NCBI RefSeq assembly: GCF_041438805.1
Contig: NZ_CP109190.1
Span: forward strand, 434,001-498,000
DNA length: 64,000 nucleotides
Reading direction: 5' to 3'
Source: Streptomyces sp. NBC_01707
GTDB lineage: Bacteria; Actinomycetota; Actinomycetes; Streptomycetales; Streptomycetaceae
The translations under genes were made by a program, and so were the position numbers. Positions 9,172 through 17,718 of the stretch are shown here, piece by piece (position 1 is the stretch's first letter; each line of letters opens with the position of its first letter). Under the pieces are notes generated by a model, which saw only the letters and a program-made list of their open reading frames with translations, was not told where the DNA came from and made no database searches.

Positions 9172-10167
9172 GTGATTCGCTTACACCTCGACGCCGCCGA
9201 CCTCCGCCGGATCACCCTCGCCCCGGCACCCAACGCCCTCTTCGAGGCGGCCCTCAGCGTCCGCGGCCTGCGCACCGGAACGACCGCGCAGGGTCGCGCG
9301 CGGCCCGCCGTCGACCAGTGGCGACGCCGGGTGAACGGCAGCCTGACCGAACGCGCCGGGGTGCTCCTCGACCTGGTGCCACGCGACGGCTACCTGCCGG
9401 ACTTCCTGCTGCAGCCGTCCGCCGGGGACTTCGCCACCGCTGTCGACCTGGCCGGACGGACGCCGTCCGAGCTGCTCGTCAAGGACCTGCGGATCGCGGA
9501 CCTGCCCGGGCGCGACGGAGGCCCGGTGGCGTCCAGCCGGTGGTCGCGGGAACTCGCCGCCGGGTCGGCCGCCGCCCGGCACACCCTGATGGACGATCTG
9601 CGGCGGTACTTCACCTCGTCCATAGCTCCGTTGTGGCCGCAGGTCCGCACCGACACCACGGCCGATCGCGTCCTACGGGCCGAGATGCTGCTGCGTGGCG
9701 GCGTCGACGCCCTCCTGACCACTCTCAACCCCACCTGGCTCTGGGACCCGCCGACCCTGCACCTGCCGTCGCGCTCCTCTTACGACATCCCGCTGTGCGG
9801 CCGGGGACTGCTGCTCATGCCGTCCTGGTTCGCGACGGGTCCCGTGATCATGTACCGGCCCGAGGAGGCGACCGTGCTCGCCTACCCGATGCATCTCCCC
9901 GACGCGCCGGCCGGCCCGCCCGAGGTGCTCGGCCCGCTGCTCGGAAGGACCCGCGCCGCGGTCCTCGCCGGTGTGCGCGATCCGGCGACGACCACCGCGC
10001 TCGCCCAACGCGTCGGTGTCTCCCTGGCCACGGCCAGCCAGCACGCGACTGTGCTACGCAACGCGGGGCTGCTGCGCACGACCCGGATCGGCATCGCGGT
10101 CCTGCACAGCCTCACTCCACTCGGCCGGGCCCTGCTGGACGGCGAGCCCCCGGCCCTTCTCGGCTAA
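9172..10167 (+). CDS. ArsR-like winged-helix regulator with DUF5937-type N-terminal domain
   Basis: A 331-residue protein whose C-terminal ~60 residues are a winged helix (TTALAQRVGVSLATASQH, then LRNAGLLRTTRIG), as in ArsR repressors. The long N-terminal part (MIRLHLDAADLRRITLAPAPNALFEAALS and on) is the DUF5937-like sensory region common in actinomycetes. The GTG start at 9172 is used because it begins the family-typical sequence; no clear ribosome site is seen, and the transcript may be nearly leaderless. It probably binds the inverted repeat at 9131 and controls the divergent secreted protein. The ligand is unknown. Confidence 0.85.
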   Translation: MIRLHLDAADLRRITLAPAPNALFEAALSVRGLRTGTTAQGRARPAVDQWRRRVNGSLTERAGVLLDLVPRDGYLPDFLLQPSAGDFATAVDLAGRTPSELLVKDLRIADLPGRDGGPVASSRWSRELAAGSAAARHTLMDDLRRYFTSSIAPLWPQVRTDTTADRVLRAEMLLRGGVDALLTTLNPTWLWDPPTLHLPSRSSYDIPLCGRGLLLMPSWFATGPVIMYRPEEATVLAYPMHLPDAPAGPPEVLGPLLGRTRAAVLAGVRDPATTTALAQRVGVSLATASQHATVLRNAGLLRTTRIGIAVLHSLTPLGRALLDGEPPALLG

Positions 10168-10336
10168 GTGGGCGTCTGATCCGGAACGAGACCGATGTCC
10201 GGTAGCTCCTGGACCCGTATGCCCGGCACCACAGGAGCCGTACGAGCTCGCCTTCGTCGGCGTACTGGCACAGGTGGCACGTTCGCGTTCGACCAGCTCC
10301 GGCCCGCAGAGGGTGGGGTGACGCCGAGGGGGACGT

Positions 10337-10383
10337 GATGTGGACCACATCTGCAGGAATTTCGTTTCGGAATGTAAGAAACG
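10337..10383. promoter_or_regulatory. Two palindromes upstream of the ECF sigma operon
   Basis: GATGTGG-A-CCACATC (10337-10351) is a perfect 7-bp inverted repeat. CGTTTC, nine bases, GAAACG (10363-10383) follows. The intervening GGAAT...CGTTT resembles an ECF-type -35 element, so autoregulated transcription is possible. These sites lie 50-100 bases before the sigma-factor start. Confidence 0.45.
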
Positions 10384-10433
10384 GGCTGCTTCGCTCATTC
10401 CTTGGTGAGAGAGCCGAGATGAGGGGACGGCGC

Positions 10434-11000
10434 GTGACACATGCCCAACGCTTCCGGGACGTCTACGAGGAGTGCTATCCACGTGTCCTTGCGTACGCCA
10501 CCAGCCTCGTCGGACGGCAGATCGGGGAGGACATCACCAGCGAGACGTTCACCGTCGCCTGGCGGCGGGTGCGGGACATTCCTCACCCGGCACTGCCGTG
10601 GCTCCTGGGCGTGGCCCGCAACCTGGTGCGCGAACTACATCGGCGGGACGCCCACCAGTACGTCCTCGCCGCCGAGGAAGCACAGCGCATCAGCAGCGGA
10701 GCCCAGACCGACGTCGGTGACATCGCGGCGGAGGTCACCGATCGGCACAACGCGTTGCAGGCCCTCGCGAGCCTGCCGGAGGCCGACCGGGAACTGCTGG
10801 CACTCATCGCCTGGCACGGCCTGAGCGCCAAGGAGGCCGCGCAGGTCCTGGACTGCACCACCGCGACGCTGACCGTCCGGCTGTACCGGGCCCGCCGCCG
10901 TCTGGAGAGAGCCCTGGAGGCGGCACCCCTGTCAGAGGCGGCGTCCACACCTCCCGTAGAGGCCTCGTACCCCACCCGTCACGAAGGAGCACCTGCGTGA
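10434..11000 (+). CDS. ECF-type RNA polymerase sigma factor
   Basis: A 188-residue sigma-70 family protein. Region 2 (RFRDVYEECYPRVLAYATSL, DITSETFTVAWRR) binds core polymerase and the -10 element. Region 4 (LPEADRELLALIAWHGLSAK, then AQVLDCTTATLTVRLYRARRRL) binds the -35 element. The GTG at 10434 follows GAGGGGA at good spacing; an in-frame ATG at 10419 would add five residues. Its stop overlaps the start of the next gene (GTGA), implying translational coupling with the CU044_5270-family membrane protein, which may act as its anti-sigma or output partner. Confidence 0.88.
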   Translation: MTHAQRFRDVYEECYPRVLAYATSLVGRQIGEDITSETFTVAWRRVRDIPHPALPWLLGVARNLVRELHRRDAHQYVLAAEEAQRISSGAQTDVGDIAAEVTDRHNALQALASLPEADRELLALIAWHGLSAKEAAQVLDCTTATLTVRLYRARRRLERALEAAPLSEAASTPPVEASYPTRHEGAPA

Positions 11001-12229
11001 AGAACAGCCACAAGCGGTCCGGGCGGCCCGACGTCATGAAGGTACTCGCGGACGCACGGCCCGACGAACTGGATCCGTCCCGGCTTGTTGACCCCGCGCG
11101 GCAGTTGGAGGACCTCGCACGCATCGTCGCCGGAGCGACGGACGGCCGCGCGGCACGCTTCCTCACACCGGTGCGCCGGAGAAGTGGGTTCCGGCCGCTG
11201 GGAGCAGCAGCCCTCGCAGCCGTGGCGGCGTCCGTGGTGGTCGTAAGCACACTCGGCTGGCAGGAGCCGGGTGAGCGGCCGACCGCACAGCCGCGGTCCT
11301 CCGCCGGCACGGAGGGGACGGTCGCCGACGAGGACGTCCGCGCCGACGCCCACTTCGAACTGCTCAGCGCGGCCACGAAGGCGGAAGGCTCGGTCGTCGA
11401 AGGAACGTACTGGCAGACCATCACGCGCTCGGAGAACGTGGACGTCGTCGGTGAGAAGGGGCAGCTCTTCGCCGTGCACACCACGTCGACCGTCGACTGG
11501 TCGGTGGGCGTGCGCCCCGGAACCCGGAGCCTGATGGTCTCCGGCCTGGATTCCGTGACCGAGCCGCGGACGGCAGCGGACGAGGCACGCTGGCGCGCTG
11601 CGGGCTCGCCCGGGACGGTGCGAGCCGAGGTCGCGAAAAGATCCGGGACCGGCAGGATCGGCTACAGAATGGGAACCGGGCGGCCGATGGTCATGCGGAC
11701 GAGCATCGACGACAAGATTTACGCCGTCGGCCCGCGCAACGTCTCCTACAAGGATCTGCGTGCGCTGCCCTCCACCAGCGGTGAGTTGCGCCGATATCTG
11801 GAGCGACTGTACGCGCAGGACAGCGGTGCCGAGACCAGCACCTCCGGCCACAGCGCCTGGATGCTACGCCAGGCAGCCGACCTGATCACGATGCCCGTGA
11901 AGCCCGGCGTCCGGGCGGCCGCGTACCGGGTGATGGCGGATCTGCCCGGAGTCCGGGTGGTCGGGCGGGTCACCGATCCCCTGGGGCGTAAGGGCGTCGG
12001 CGTCGAGTTCCCCGACACCTACCGGACCCCGCTGGGGAGCACGCGGCAGCGGCTGGTCGTGGACCCGTCCACCGGCGCGATGCTCAGCGAGGACGTCCTG
12101 CTGGTCCATCCGTCGGCCAGGGCAAAGGAGGCGGGGCTCGACGCGGGCACGACGGTGAACTACGCGGCGACCACCCGGATGAGCTGGGGCGAGCGCCAGA
12201 TCACCGTGCCGAAGAACGCTCGTAGCTGA
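10997..12229 (+). CDS. CU044_5270-family membrane-anchored protein, sigma-factor partner
   Basis: A 410-residue protein: a cytoplasmic N-terminus of about 65 residues, one membrane helix (LGAAALAAVAASVVVVSTL, about 68-86) and a large extracytoplasmic part. This architecture and the coupling to an ECF sigma gene are characteristic of the CU044_5270 family. The short N-terminal region lacks an obvious zinc anti-sigma HxxxCxxC motif, so sigma inhibition is not proven. The external domain resembles other members that may sense envelope conditions. The start codon GTG overlaps the upstream TGA. Confidence 0.8.
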   Translation: MKNSHKRSGRPDVMKVLADARPDELDPSRLVDPARQLEDLARIVAGATDGRAARFLTPVRRRSGFRPLGAAALAAVAASVVVVSTLGWQEPGERPTAQPRSSAGTEGTVADEDVRADAHFELLSAATKAEGSVVEGTYWQTITRSENVDVVGEKGQLFAVHTTSTVDWSVGVRPGTRSLMVSGLDSVTEPRTAADEARWRAAGSPGTVRAEVAKRSGTGRIGYRMGTGRPMVMRTSIDDKIYAVGPRNVSYKDLRALPSTSGELRRYLERLYAQDSGAETSTSGHSAWMLRQAADLITMPVKPGVRAAAYRVMADLPGVRVVGRVTDPLGRKGVGVEFPDTYRTPLGSTRQRLVVDPSTGAMLSEDVLLVHPSARAKEAGLDAGTTVNYAATTRMSWGERQITVPKNARS

Positions 12230-12616
12230 GCCGAGAGTCGAGCTTCGCGACCCAGAAGGAGCATAGGCAAGGACAACTCGCCCCCGGTGCGCACCGACTG
12301 ACGGACTCGGAGATCTGCCGCTGATTCGACGCCGCAGATCCACGAGCGACGGTCAGCGTCCCCGGCCGCGGTCTGACGGCGAATGGAGCCTCGGCGTCAG
12401 GTCCCGGCCGGGTCCTCGACATCCGGGCAACCCGAGCTGGAGTCCGCCTGGTTGAACGTGCCTGAAACCACCTCCGGTCCAGGCTCGCGCCCCTGACGTG
12501 GCCACCGATGTCAGACGTGCCGCATTGCCCACGGACATCATCCGGTCTGCCGGATCTGCGAGCCCCGCCATGGGGCTGCCCCTCAATTCCCCGTCCTCTT
12601 GAGAAAGATTGCACCA
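12230..12616. other. Intergenic, no gene seen
   Basis: Roughly 390 bases separate the sigma operon from the L,D-transpeptidase. Short open frames on the minus strand have no ribosome site or familiar family. The promoter of the transpeptidase gene is expected near the right end. Confidence 0.5.
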
Positions 12617-13411
12617 ATGCGCCTCCACAGGCCCTACATATCCGCAACTGCAGCGGTCATCGTCTCCTCGCTGGGAATCGCCGCGTACCACCACGTACCC
12701 GAGAGGAACCCCACCCCGGCGCCTGGGACGGCGTCGGTCGTCCAGGCCGTCGGCCCGGCGGCCGGGCAGCCGGCGGCCGCGCCCGTCAAACCACGGACGA
12801 CGGTTTCGCCGCGGACGGAATTCCCCGCACAGCTACCGGGGCTCGGCCCCAAGACCTTGTCGCGCATCCCGGCTGAGACCCGGCAGGTCGTCCTGGTCAG
12901 GGGAGCTGCGAGGAACTCGGCGTCCTCGAAGGTCGTGCTCTACGAGCGCGTCGACGACGGCTGGCGTCCCGGGTCGGTGTGGGACGCACACAACGCCTAC
13001 AAAGGCTGGACCGACGAACACTACGAGGGCGACCTCCACAGCCCCGTAGGAGTGTTCGCTCTCACCGACGCCGGCGGACGACTGGCCGACCCCGGCACCA
13101 AGCTGCCCTACCACCATTCCGGCGCGTTTTACGTCAGCGGCACCGGTTTCGAGGGCGAACCGCTCACTGGTTCCTTCGACTACGTCATCGCCATCAACTA
13201 CAACCGGCAGCCCGGCACATCACCGATGAACGGCGCCCAGCCGATGGGCGCGAACCGCGGCGGGGGTATATGGATCCACGTCGACCACGGCGGCCCCACG
13301 CGCGGCTGCGTCAGCCTCTCCAAGACGCACATGAAGCAGTTGCTACAGGCCCTCGACCCCGCTGACCACCCCGTCGTGGTCATGGGCGACGCGGCCTCTC
13401 TCGTCCGATGA
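12617..13411 (+). CDS. Secreted L,D-transpeptidase (YkuD domain)
   Basis: A 264-residue exported protein. A short basic start and hydrophobic ISATAAVIVSSLGIAAY form the signal segment, followed by a Pro/Ala-rich linker. The YkuD catalytic signature is complete: H221-x-x-H224-G-G ... R229-G230-C231, with Cys231 as nucleophile. Such enzymes make 3-3 cross-links in peptidoglycan or attach proteins to it; some family members of this sub-type act on other peptides. GAGAAAG precedes ATG 12617 by nine bases. It sits downstream of an ECF sigma/membrane pair, compatible with envelope stress control. Confidence 0.88.
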   Translation: MRLHRPYISATAAVIVSSLGIAAYHHVPERNPTPAPGTASVVQAVGPAAGQPAAAPVKPRTTVSPRTEFPAQLPGLGPKTLSRIPAETRQVVLVRGAARNSASSKVVLYERVDDGWRPGSVWDAHNAYKGWTDEHYEGDLHSPVGVFALTDAGGRLADPGTKLPYHHSGAFYVSGTGFEGEPLTGSFDYVIAINYNRQPGTSPMNGAQPMGANRGGGIWIHVDHGGPTRGCVSLSKTHMKQLLQALDPADHPVVVMGDAASLVR

Positions 13412-13460
13412 CAGTTCGCGGTCCACAGGAGCAAGTATTCCGCCCCTCCCCCGTCTGACA

Positions 13461-13748
13461 GTGACCGCCTTTGCCGTCGTCGGGGCGTCGGTGCTCGCGG
13501 CCAGCGTGGGCCCGACCCGCGGCACCGTGCCCACCGTGCAACGGACAGCACCGTCCAAGGCCTCCTCGTTCGAGCGGCGGGCCGCGACCTTCCAGCTCAC
13601 CGCGGGCGTCGCCGACGGCAAGAGGCACGCGTCCGTCGGCAGCGCGGGCGACGTCGAAGTCTTCGGACGAAAGGCCTCGTCCGTCACCCTCATCACCAGG
13701 GGCGGACAACCGGCATCGAGGACGGTGGCCGGAGCCCACCGTCGCTGA
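13461..13748 (+). CDS. Possible small secreted protein
   Basis: A reading of 95 residues from GTG 13461. Its beginning (TAFAVVGASVLAASVG) looks like a signal segment and the rest is hydrophilic. The GTG lacks a ribosome site. However, AGGAG at 13427-13431 lies five bases before an in-frame ATT (13437) that would give an N-terminus of the type PPLPRLTVTAFAV, more like a full signal peptide. A rare ATT start or a lost ATG are both possible. No family is recognised. Confidence 0.3.
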   Translation: MTAFAVVGASVLAASVGPTRGTVPTVQRTAPSKASSFERRAATFQLTAGVADGKRHASVGSAGDVEVFGRKASSVTLITRGGQPASRTVAGAHRR

Positions 13749-14463
13749 TCCCCCGACGCCGCCCTGGCCTGCGGCACCTCGGGCAGACCCGATCCCGGTA
13801 GCAGGCGTTCCGCGCACTTCTCCGCACACCTGGCATGGCATCGCACACGGGGCCGGACGCATACGGCCTCTGCCACGACGACGGGGATTGCCTGACGGCA
13901 CCTCGCCAAGCCATCTGGCCGGGCCGTCTCGCGGCGCCGCCCGCGCCCGCAGCGGGAACCGCCTGCGGCTGCCGCTCATGGGGGGTGGAAGCCTTCGAGC
14001 GTGAAGCGGTCCGGAGCTGGGCCTGATGTGCAGACCGTTGTTCGTGCCGTCGGGGTGAGTGGTGGTCAGCTGTGGTTCGAGTTCGCTTCATTGAGCATCG
14101 AAGTCTGTTTCGGACAGCCTGCGGCATGCCCGCAGAAGCACGGCAGGGGTGTGGTGCGCGGCAGCGCCGCGCTCGGGATGGCCGAACCAGAAGACGGGGA
14201 GGAACAACGCCTGGCTACTGCCTGTTCCGCAGAACGCTTGTGAGCGCGGGCTGCGTAGGCGAGAGGGGCGCAGGCGACGGCGGCCGGCTTCGCCACGACA
14301 TCCCCGGAGCGGGAAAACCAGATCCTGAAGGTGATGAAATATGTCACAGACGCAACGTTTAACGTTCAACTTGCTTGGGAGTAGCGTCGCTCTTGCCCCA
14401 CCGCCCCGGGGCGCCGCCAGGGCCCCACCCACAGGGCTCCGGCACCGAACAAGGAGAAAGATC
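13749..14463. other. Intergenic, no convincing gene
   Basis: About 700 bases. Several short frames exist on both strands but none has a ribosome site plus plausible composition. The last 130 bases hold the leader of the next secreted protein, with an AT-richer patch (AACGTTTAACGTTCAAC, near 14356-14372) that could be promoter DNA. Confidence 0.45.
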
Positions 14464-14892
14464 ATGAATCGCACCTTCGGGCGTCGCGCCGCCACCGCGG
14501 CCGTCGCTTTCGCAGCCATAGCCGGCACCCTGCTGGCAGCGGGCGGCGCCGCCTCGGCAGCTCCGAATCCTGCGGCCGGCCATGCCGCGGTCGCCTCCCA
14601 CACCTCGGGCGCGTCGACGAACGGCGACCACCGTGGCGACCGGAACGACCACCGCGGCAGCTGGGGCGACCGGGACGGAGACGGCCACCGCTGGGGCGAC
14701 CGGGACGACCGCCGCGGCGACTGGCGCTGGGATGGTCACCGCCGCTGGGAGCGGCAGGGCCGGTACTGGTACAGCAACGACCACGGCCACCGTTACCGCT
14801 TCGACAACCACCGCTTCTACCAGTGGGAGCGCGGCATATGGGTCGTCGTGATCAGCAACGGGCACGACTTCGACTACGGCATCTTCCGCTGA
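14464..14892 (+). CDS. Small secreted protein, Asp/Arg/Trp/His-rich
   Basis: A 142-residue protein with a clear signal peptide (RRAATAAVAFAAIAGTLLAA, cleavage near ASAAP). The mature part is very hydrophilic, with repeated GDRxDxRG-type units such as RGDRNDHRGSWGDRDGD, then an aromatic/arginine C-terminus (RYWYSNDHGHRYRF, WERGIWVVVISNG). AAGGAGAAAGATC precedes the ATG, and the identical leader string occurs before the gene at 17719. The two N-termini are also alike (RRAA.AA...GG..SAA), so they are paralogues with different mature halves. Function is unknown; the Asp/Arg repeats suggest metal or wall-polymer binding. Confidence 0.8.
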   Translation: MNRTFGRRAATAAVAFAAIAGTLLAAGGAASAAPNPAAGHAAVASHTSGASTNGDHRGDRNDHRGSWGDRDGDGHRWGDRDDRRGDWRWDGHRRWERQGRYWYSNDHGHRYRFDNHRFYQWERGIWVVVISNGHDFDYGIFR

Positions 14893-14910
14893 ACGCACGG
14901 ACCATGGCGC

Positions 14911-14952
14911 GCGCCGAGCCCGGGCACCCGCTCTACCGTCCGGGCCCGGCGC
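14911..14952. terminator. GC-rich hairpin after the secreted-protein gene
   Basis: Arms GCGCCGAGCCCGGGC and GTCCGGGCCCGGCGC pair with two mismatches around a 12-base loop. It begins 18 bases after the stop codon. No T-tract follows, as usual in actinomycetes. Confidence 0.55.
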
Positions 14953-14977
14953 CCCCGGCCCCAACACACTCCGAACC

Positions 14978-15394
14978 ATGACCAGCTGCGTAGATCACAT
15001 GCTCGACATGGAGCTCGCTTCCCCTCTGGGTGAGCGGATCCTCGTGCCGACCCACCTGCTCTACAGGTCACAGGACCCGCTCGCCGTTCAGCTCCTCTTC
15101 CAGGACGGCCTCCATGGCCTGGTCCCGTGGGTCTTCGCGCGCGACCTTCTCGCCGCAGGGACTCAGACCCTCAGCGGGGACGGGGACGTACAGGTCTGGC
15201 CCGACGGGTCCGGCCGCGAGGCGCTGCTGCACCTCCTGCCGTCCTCCCCGCACGGGTCCGCCCACCTCACGGCCTCGCTCCCGGCGATCGAGCGGTGGCT
15301 GCACCGCACGTACCAGCTCGTGCCCGCCGCCAGGGAAACCCAGGCACTGGACCTCGAAACCCACCTCACCCAGTTCCTGGACGGAGCGGCCTGA
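14978..15394 (+). CDS. SsgA-like sporulation/cell-division protein (SALP)
   Basis: A 138-residue protein of the SsgA family, found only in sporulating actinomycetes. Typical segments are seen: L.YRSQDPLAVQLLF, W.FARDLLAAGTQTLSGDGDV, and VWP......LLHLLPSSPHGSA. SALPs help site septa and control peptidoglycan maturation, usually at the divisome. ATG 14978 is the longest start but has no clear ribosome site; ATG 14999 or 15008 are alternatives that keep the conserved core. Its neighbours (transpeptidase, secreted proteins, FUSC permease) suit an envelope setting. Confidence 0.88.
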   Translation: MTSCVDHMLDMELASPLGERILVPTHLLYRSQDPLAVQLLFQDGLHGLVPWVFARDLLAAGTQTLSGDGDVQVWPDGSGREALLHLLPSSPHGSAHLTASLPAIERWLHRTYQLVPAARETQALDLETHLTQFLDGAA

Positions 15395-15608
15395 AACCGT
15401 TCCGGGATCCCTGGAGCCTCGCTTATCGGCACACACGCGAGCCCCCTTGCCCGCCCGACACCGACGGTGACGGGCCGACGCAACAGCAGCGAAGACGGTG
15501 CACCGGGCACCTCGGGTGACCGTGGCCGACGTCACCAGGTCAAAACGGACATACGATGCCATCATCGATATCGTGCAAGATTCAACCATTCACCTTGAGC
15601 GCACGCCC

Positions 15609-16757
15609 GTGACGACCCCAGGGCCGATACCTCGCCTCGCCGGCCGACTCCGCACCAAGCGTGCGGACCACGTGGTGCACGGCACCAAGACCCTCATCGC
15701 GGCGCTGCTCACCTGGGTCATCGTGGCCCCGTGGTCCACCGGGGGCCGGCCCTACATGGCAGTAGCCACGGCTCTGCTCATGGTCAACGCGTCCACGGTC
15801 TACCGGTCCGTGACGAAAGCCGCACAAAACGTAGTGGCCAGGGTCGCCGGACTGATCCTCGCCCTCGCGGCAGCCCAACTGTTGGGACCGACCGCGGGCG
15901 CCGTCGCCGTCATCGCGATCATCGCGGTCCTGGCAGGCCCCCGCCGCACCGCTGAGGACCGACTCCAGATCGCCTCCACCGCAGTCATCGCACTGGCCGC
16001 CACCACAGCCGATCCCATGGGCAGTCTCATATCCCCCGTGCTCCAGACATTCACCGGCGCGGCCGTGGGCATCGCGGTGAACGCCCTCGTCCTGCCACCG
16101 CTCTACCTGAGCGAGTCCGATTCCGCCGTACGCGACCTCGCCCGCTCCATGGGAACACTGCTGCACGACATGGGTACCGGCCTCTCCCGGCGACAGCTCA
16201 CCTCGAAGTCCCACACGTGGCTGCACCAGGCACGCAGCCTGGACGAGCGTCTCACCCGTGCAGAGGAACAGGTTCGGCAGGCCAACGAGAGCCTGCGGTG
16301 GAACACACGCTGTGTCGCGCACACGCGGCGCAAGGAGTCGGCCTTCAAGGACGACGACACGTTCAGGGCCCTGCGCGGCGTGTCGCTCCAGGTACGCGGA
16401 ATAGCACGGACCCTCGCCGACAACGCGCACGACAACCACGCCGACCACCACTTGGGACACCAGTTCCTCGACCAGTACGCCGAAACCCTCCAGCTGGCAG
16501 GAGCAGCCGTCCGGACATTCGCCGAACCCACCCCGGCAACCAGCTCACCGGACGCATCCCCTCGCGAACGCCTGCGCGGAGCGATCGACGGCACACTGGC
16601 CTGGCACGACACCATGACCGACATGATCGCCCGGGGCACCCTCACCAAACCAGGCGCCTGGCACGTCTACGGCTCACTCATGACCGACGCGGAAAGACTG
16701 CTGGCCGACCTCGACCGCACTGACACGCACCGACACGCACCGACACGCACCGACTGA
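15609..16757 (+). CDS. FUSC-family inner-membrane permease
   Basis: About 382 residues. The first half has four to six hydrophobic helices (TLIAALLTWVIVAPW, ARVAGLILALAAAQLLG, AVAVIAIIAVLAG, FTGAAVGIAVNALVLPPLYL). The cytoplasmic second half is helical and charged, ending in a Thr/His/Arg tail. This matches FUSC/aromatic-acid-exporter-like proteins, which are usually half-length permeases expelling aromatic acids. The GTG at 15609 gives a normal N-terminus; the frame is open back to 15498. The C-terminal codons are made of three copies of a 10-bp repeat. Confidence 0.75.
   Translation: MTTPGPIPRLAGRLRTKRADHVVHGTKTLIAALLTWVIVAPWSTGGRPYMAVATALLMVNASTVYRSVTKAAQNVVARVAGLILALAAAQLLGPTAGAVAVIAIIAVLAGPRRTAEDRLQIASTAVIALAATTADPMGSLISPVLQTFTGAAVGIAVNALVLPPLYLSESDSAVRDLARSMGTLLHDMGTGLSRRQLTSKSHTWLHQARSLDERLTRAEEQVRQANESLRWNTRCVAHTRRKESAFKDDDTFRALRGVSLQVRGIARTLADNAHDNHADHHLGHQFLDQYAETLQLAGAAVRTFAEPTPATSSPDASPRERLRGAIDGTLAWHDTMTDMIARGTLTKPGAWHVYGSLMTDAERLLADLDRTDTHRHAPTRTD
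16721..16754. repeat. 10-bp tandem repeat at the 3' end of the FUSC gene
   Basis: Three to three and a half copies of GACACGCACC. The period is not a multiple of three, so each added copy would change the reading frame and the C-terminus. The encoded tail reads TDTHRHAPTRTD. Confidence 0.8.
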
Positions 16758-17369
16758 GGTTTCACCGGTTCGCGCGGCTTTCGGCCACGCCGGACTTCCA
16801 GATCAGGGCCGCCGAAGCACCTGACGTCGGCACGGATCAGATCAGCCACCCCGTATACCGCCCCACCGGGCCCTCACGCCGACCCCTTGACCCGCGCAGG
16901 GCCCAGGAGTCATGGACCGGGGGCTTTTGGCATGCCCTGACAACCAAAGGGCTCCCCGGCCGCACCATGACGCGCTCAGCCAGGCGGAAGGGGCCGTGAA
17001 CGACACCCGGCCGCAGCCCGTCATGCAGACCTGCACCACCCCCGCCGCAGCCGCAGCCGCAGGGAGACAAGGCATCACCTCCGGTCGCGGCCGTCGTCGA
17101 TCCAGCGTGGCGACCCGGAGGAATGTGCGGCCAACCGGCTGTGCGCTTGACGGCGTTGTGGTGCCGCCCTCGCAACGAGCGGCAGCTTCGGCCGGTGCCG
17201 GTGCCGGTGCCGGCCACCGGAGCGGGGCTGCTGAGGCACGGCGACGCACAAACCACTGCTCATGTCGCCGCGGTGAGCGAGTACGGCAGCCGGGCGGGGA
17301 CGAGCCCGCCGAGGAACCGATCCGCCGGAGCCGCGCGTCCCGGCGGTCACTCGCCGAAGGGGTCAAGGC
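16758..17369. other. Intergenic, no gene seen
   Basis: About 600 bases with GC-rich frames of low-complexity composition (Ala, Arg, Gly) on both strands. No start with a ribosome site is seen. The right side merges into ISAzo13 debris, so some of this may be decayed element sequence. Confidence 0.45.
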
Positions 17370-17600
17370 GTCAGCCTCAGGCCGGCCAGGACCCTGGAAG
17401 GTCAGCAGTACCCGGACCGCAACACCTGGCTCCGCTCCATCGACGAGCAGGTCACACACGCCGAGCCGACCGCGAGTCGGCCGTCAGCACCGACGTACAG
17501 AAGAAAGAGCCGCCTTGCCAACTGCGAGGCCCCGAGCGGCAGGCGACCGATGGAGCCGCCGGAGAGAACCTCACGCAACCACTCTCCGGGACATGGCACA
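17370..17600 (+). pseudogene. ISAzo13-family transposase fragment
   Basis: The reading GVSLRPARTLEGQQYPDRNTW, then RSIDEQV, matches the ISAzo13 phrase ...AKTLEG.QHPDRD.QF..IN..V. After a frameshift near 17462 it continues as ESAVSTDVQKKEPP, matching VISVDTKKKE around a catalytic Asp. The remainder of the transposase is gone. The next secreted-protein gene begins soon after. Confidence 0.6.
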
Positions 17601-17718
17601 CATCACCCCCCAAGTAGTTCATCGTTCAACCATTCCGGAGTACTGTCGTCAGTGCCTCGTCAAAGGCAAGCCCTCGTGGCCTGTTACGCAGGTCACGCGG
17701 TAAGCAAGGAGAAAGATC

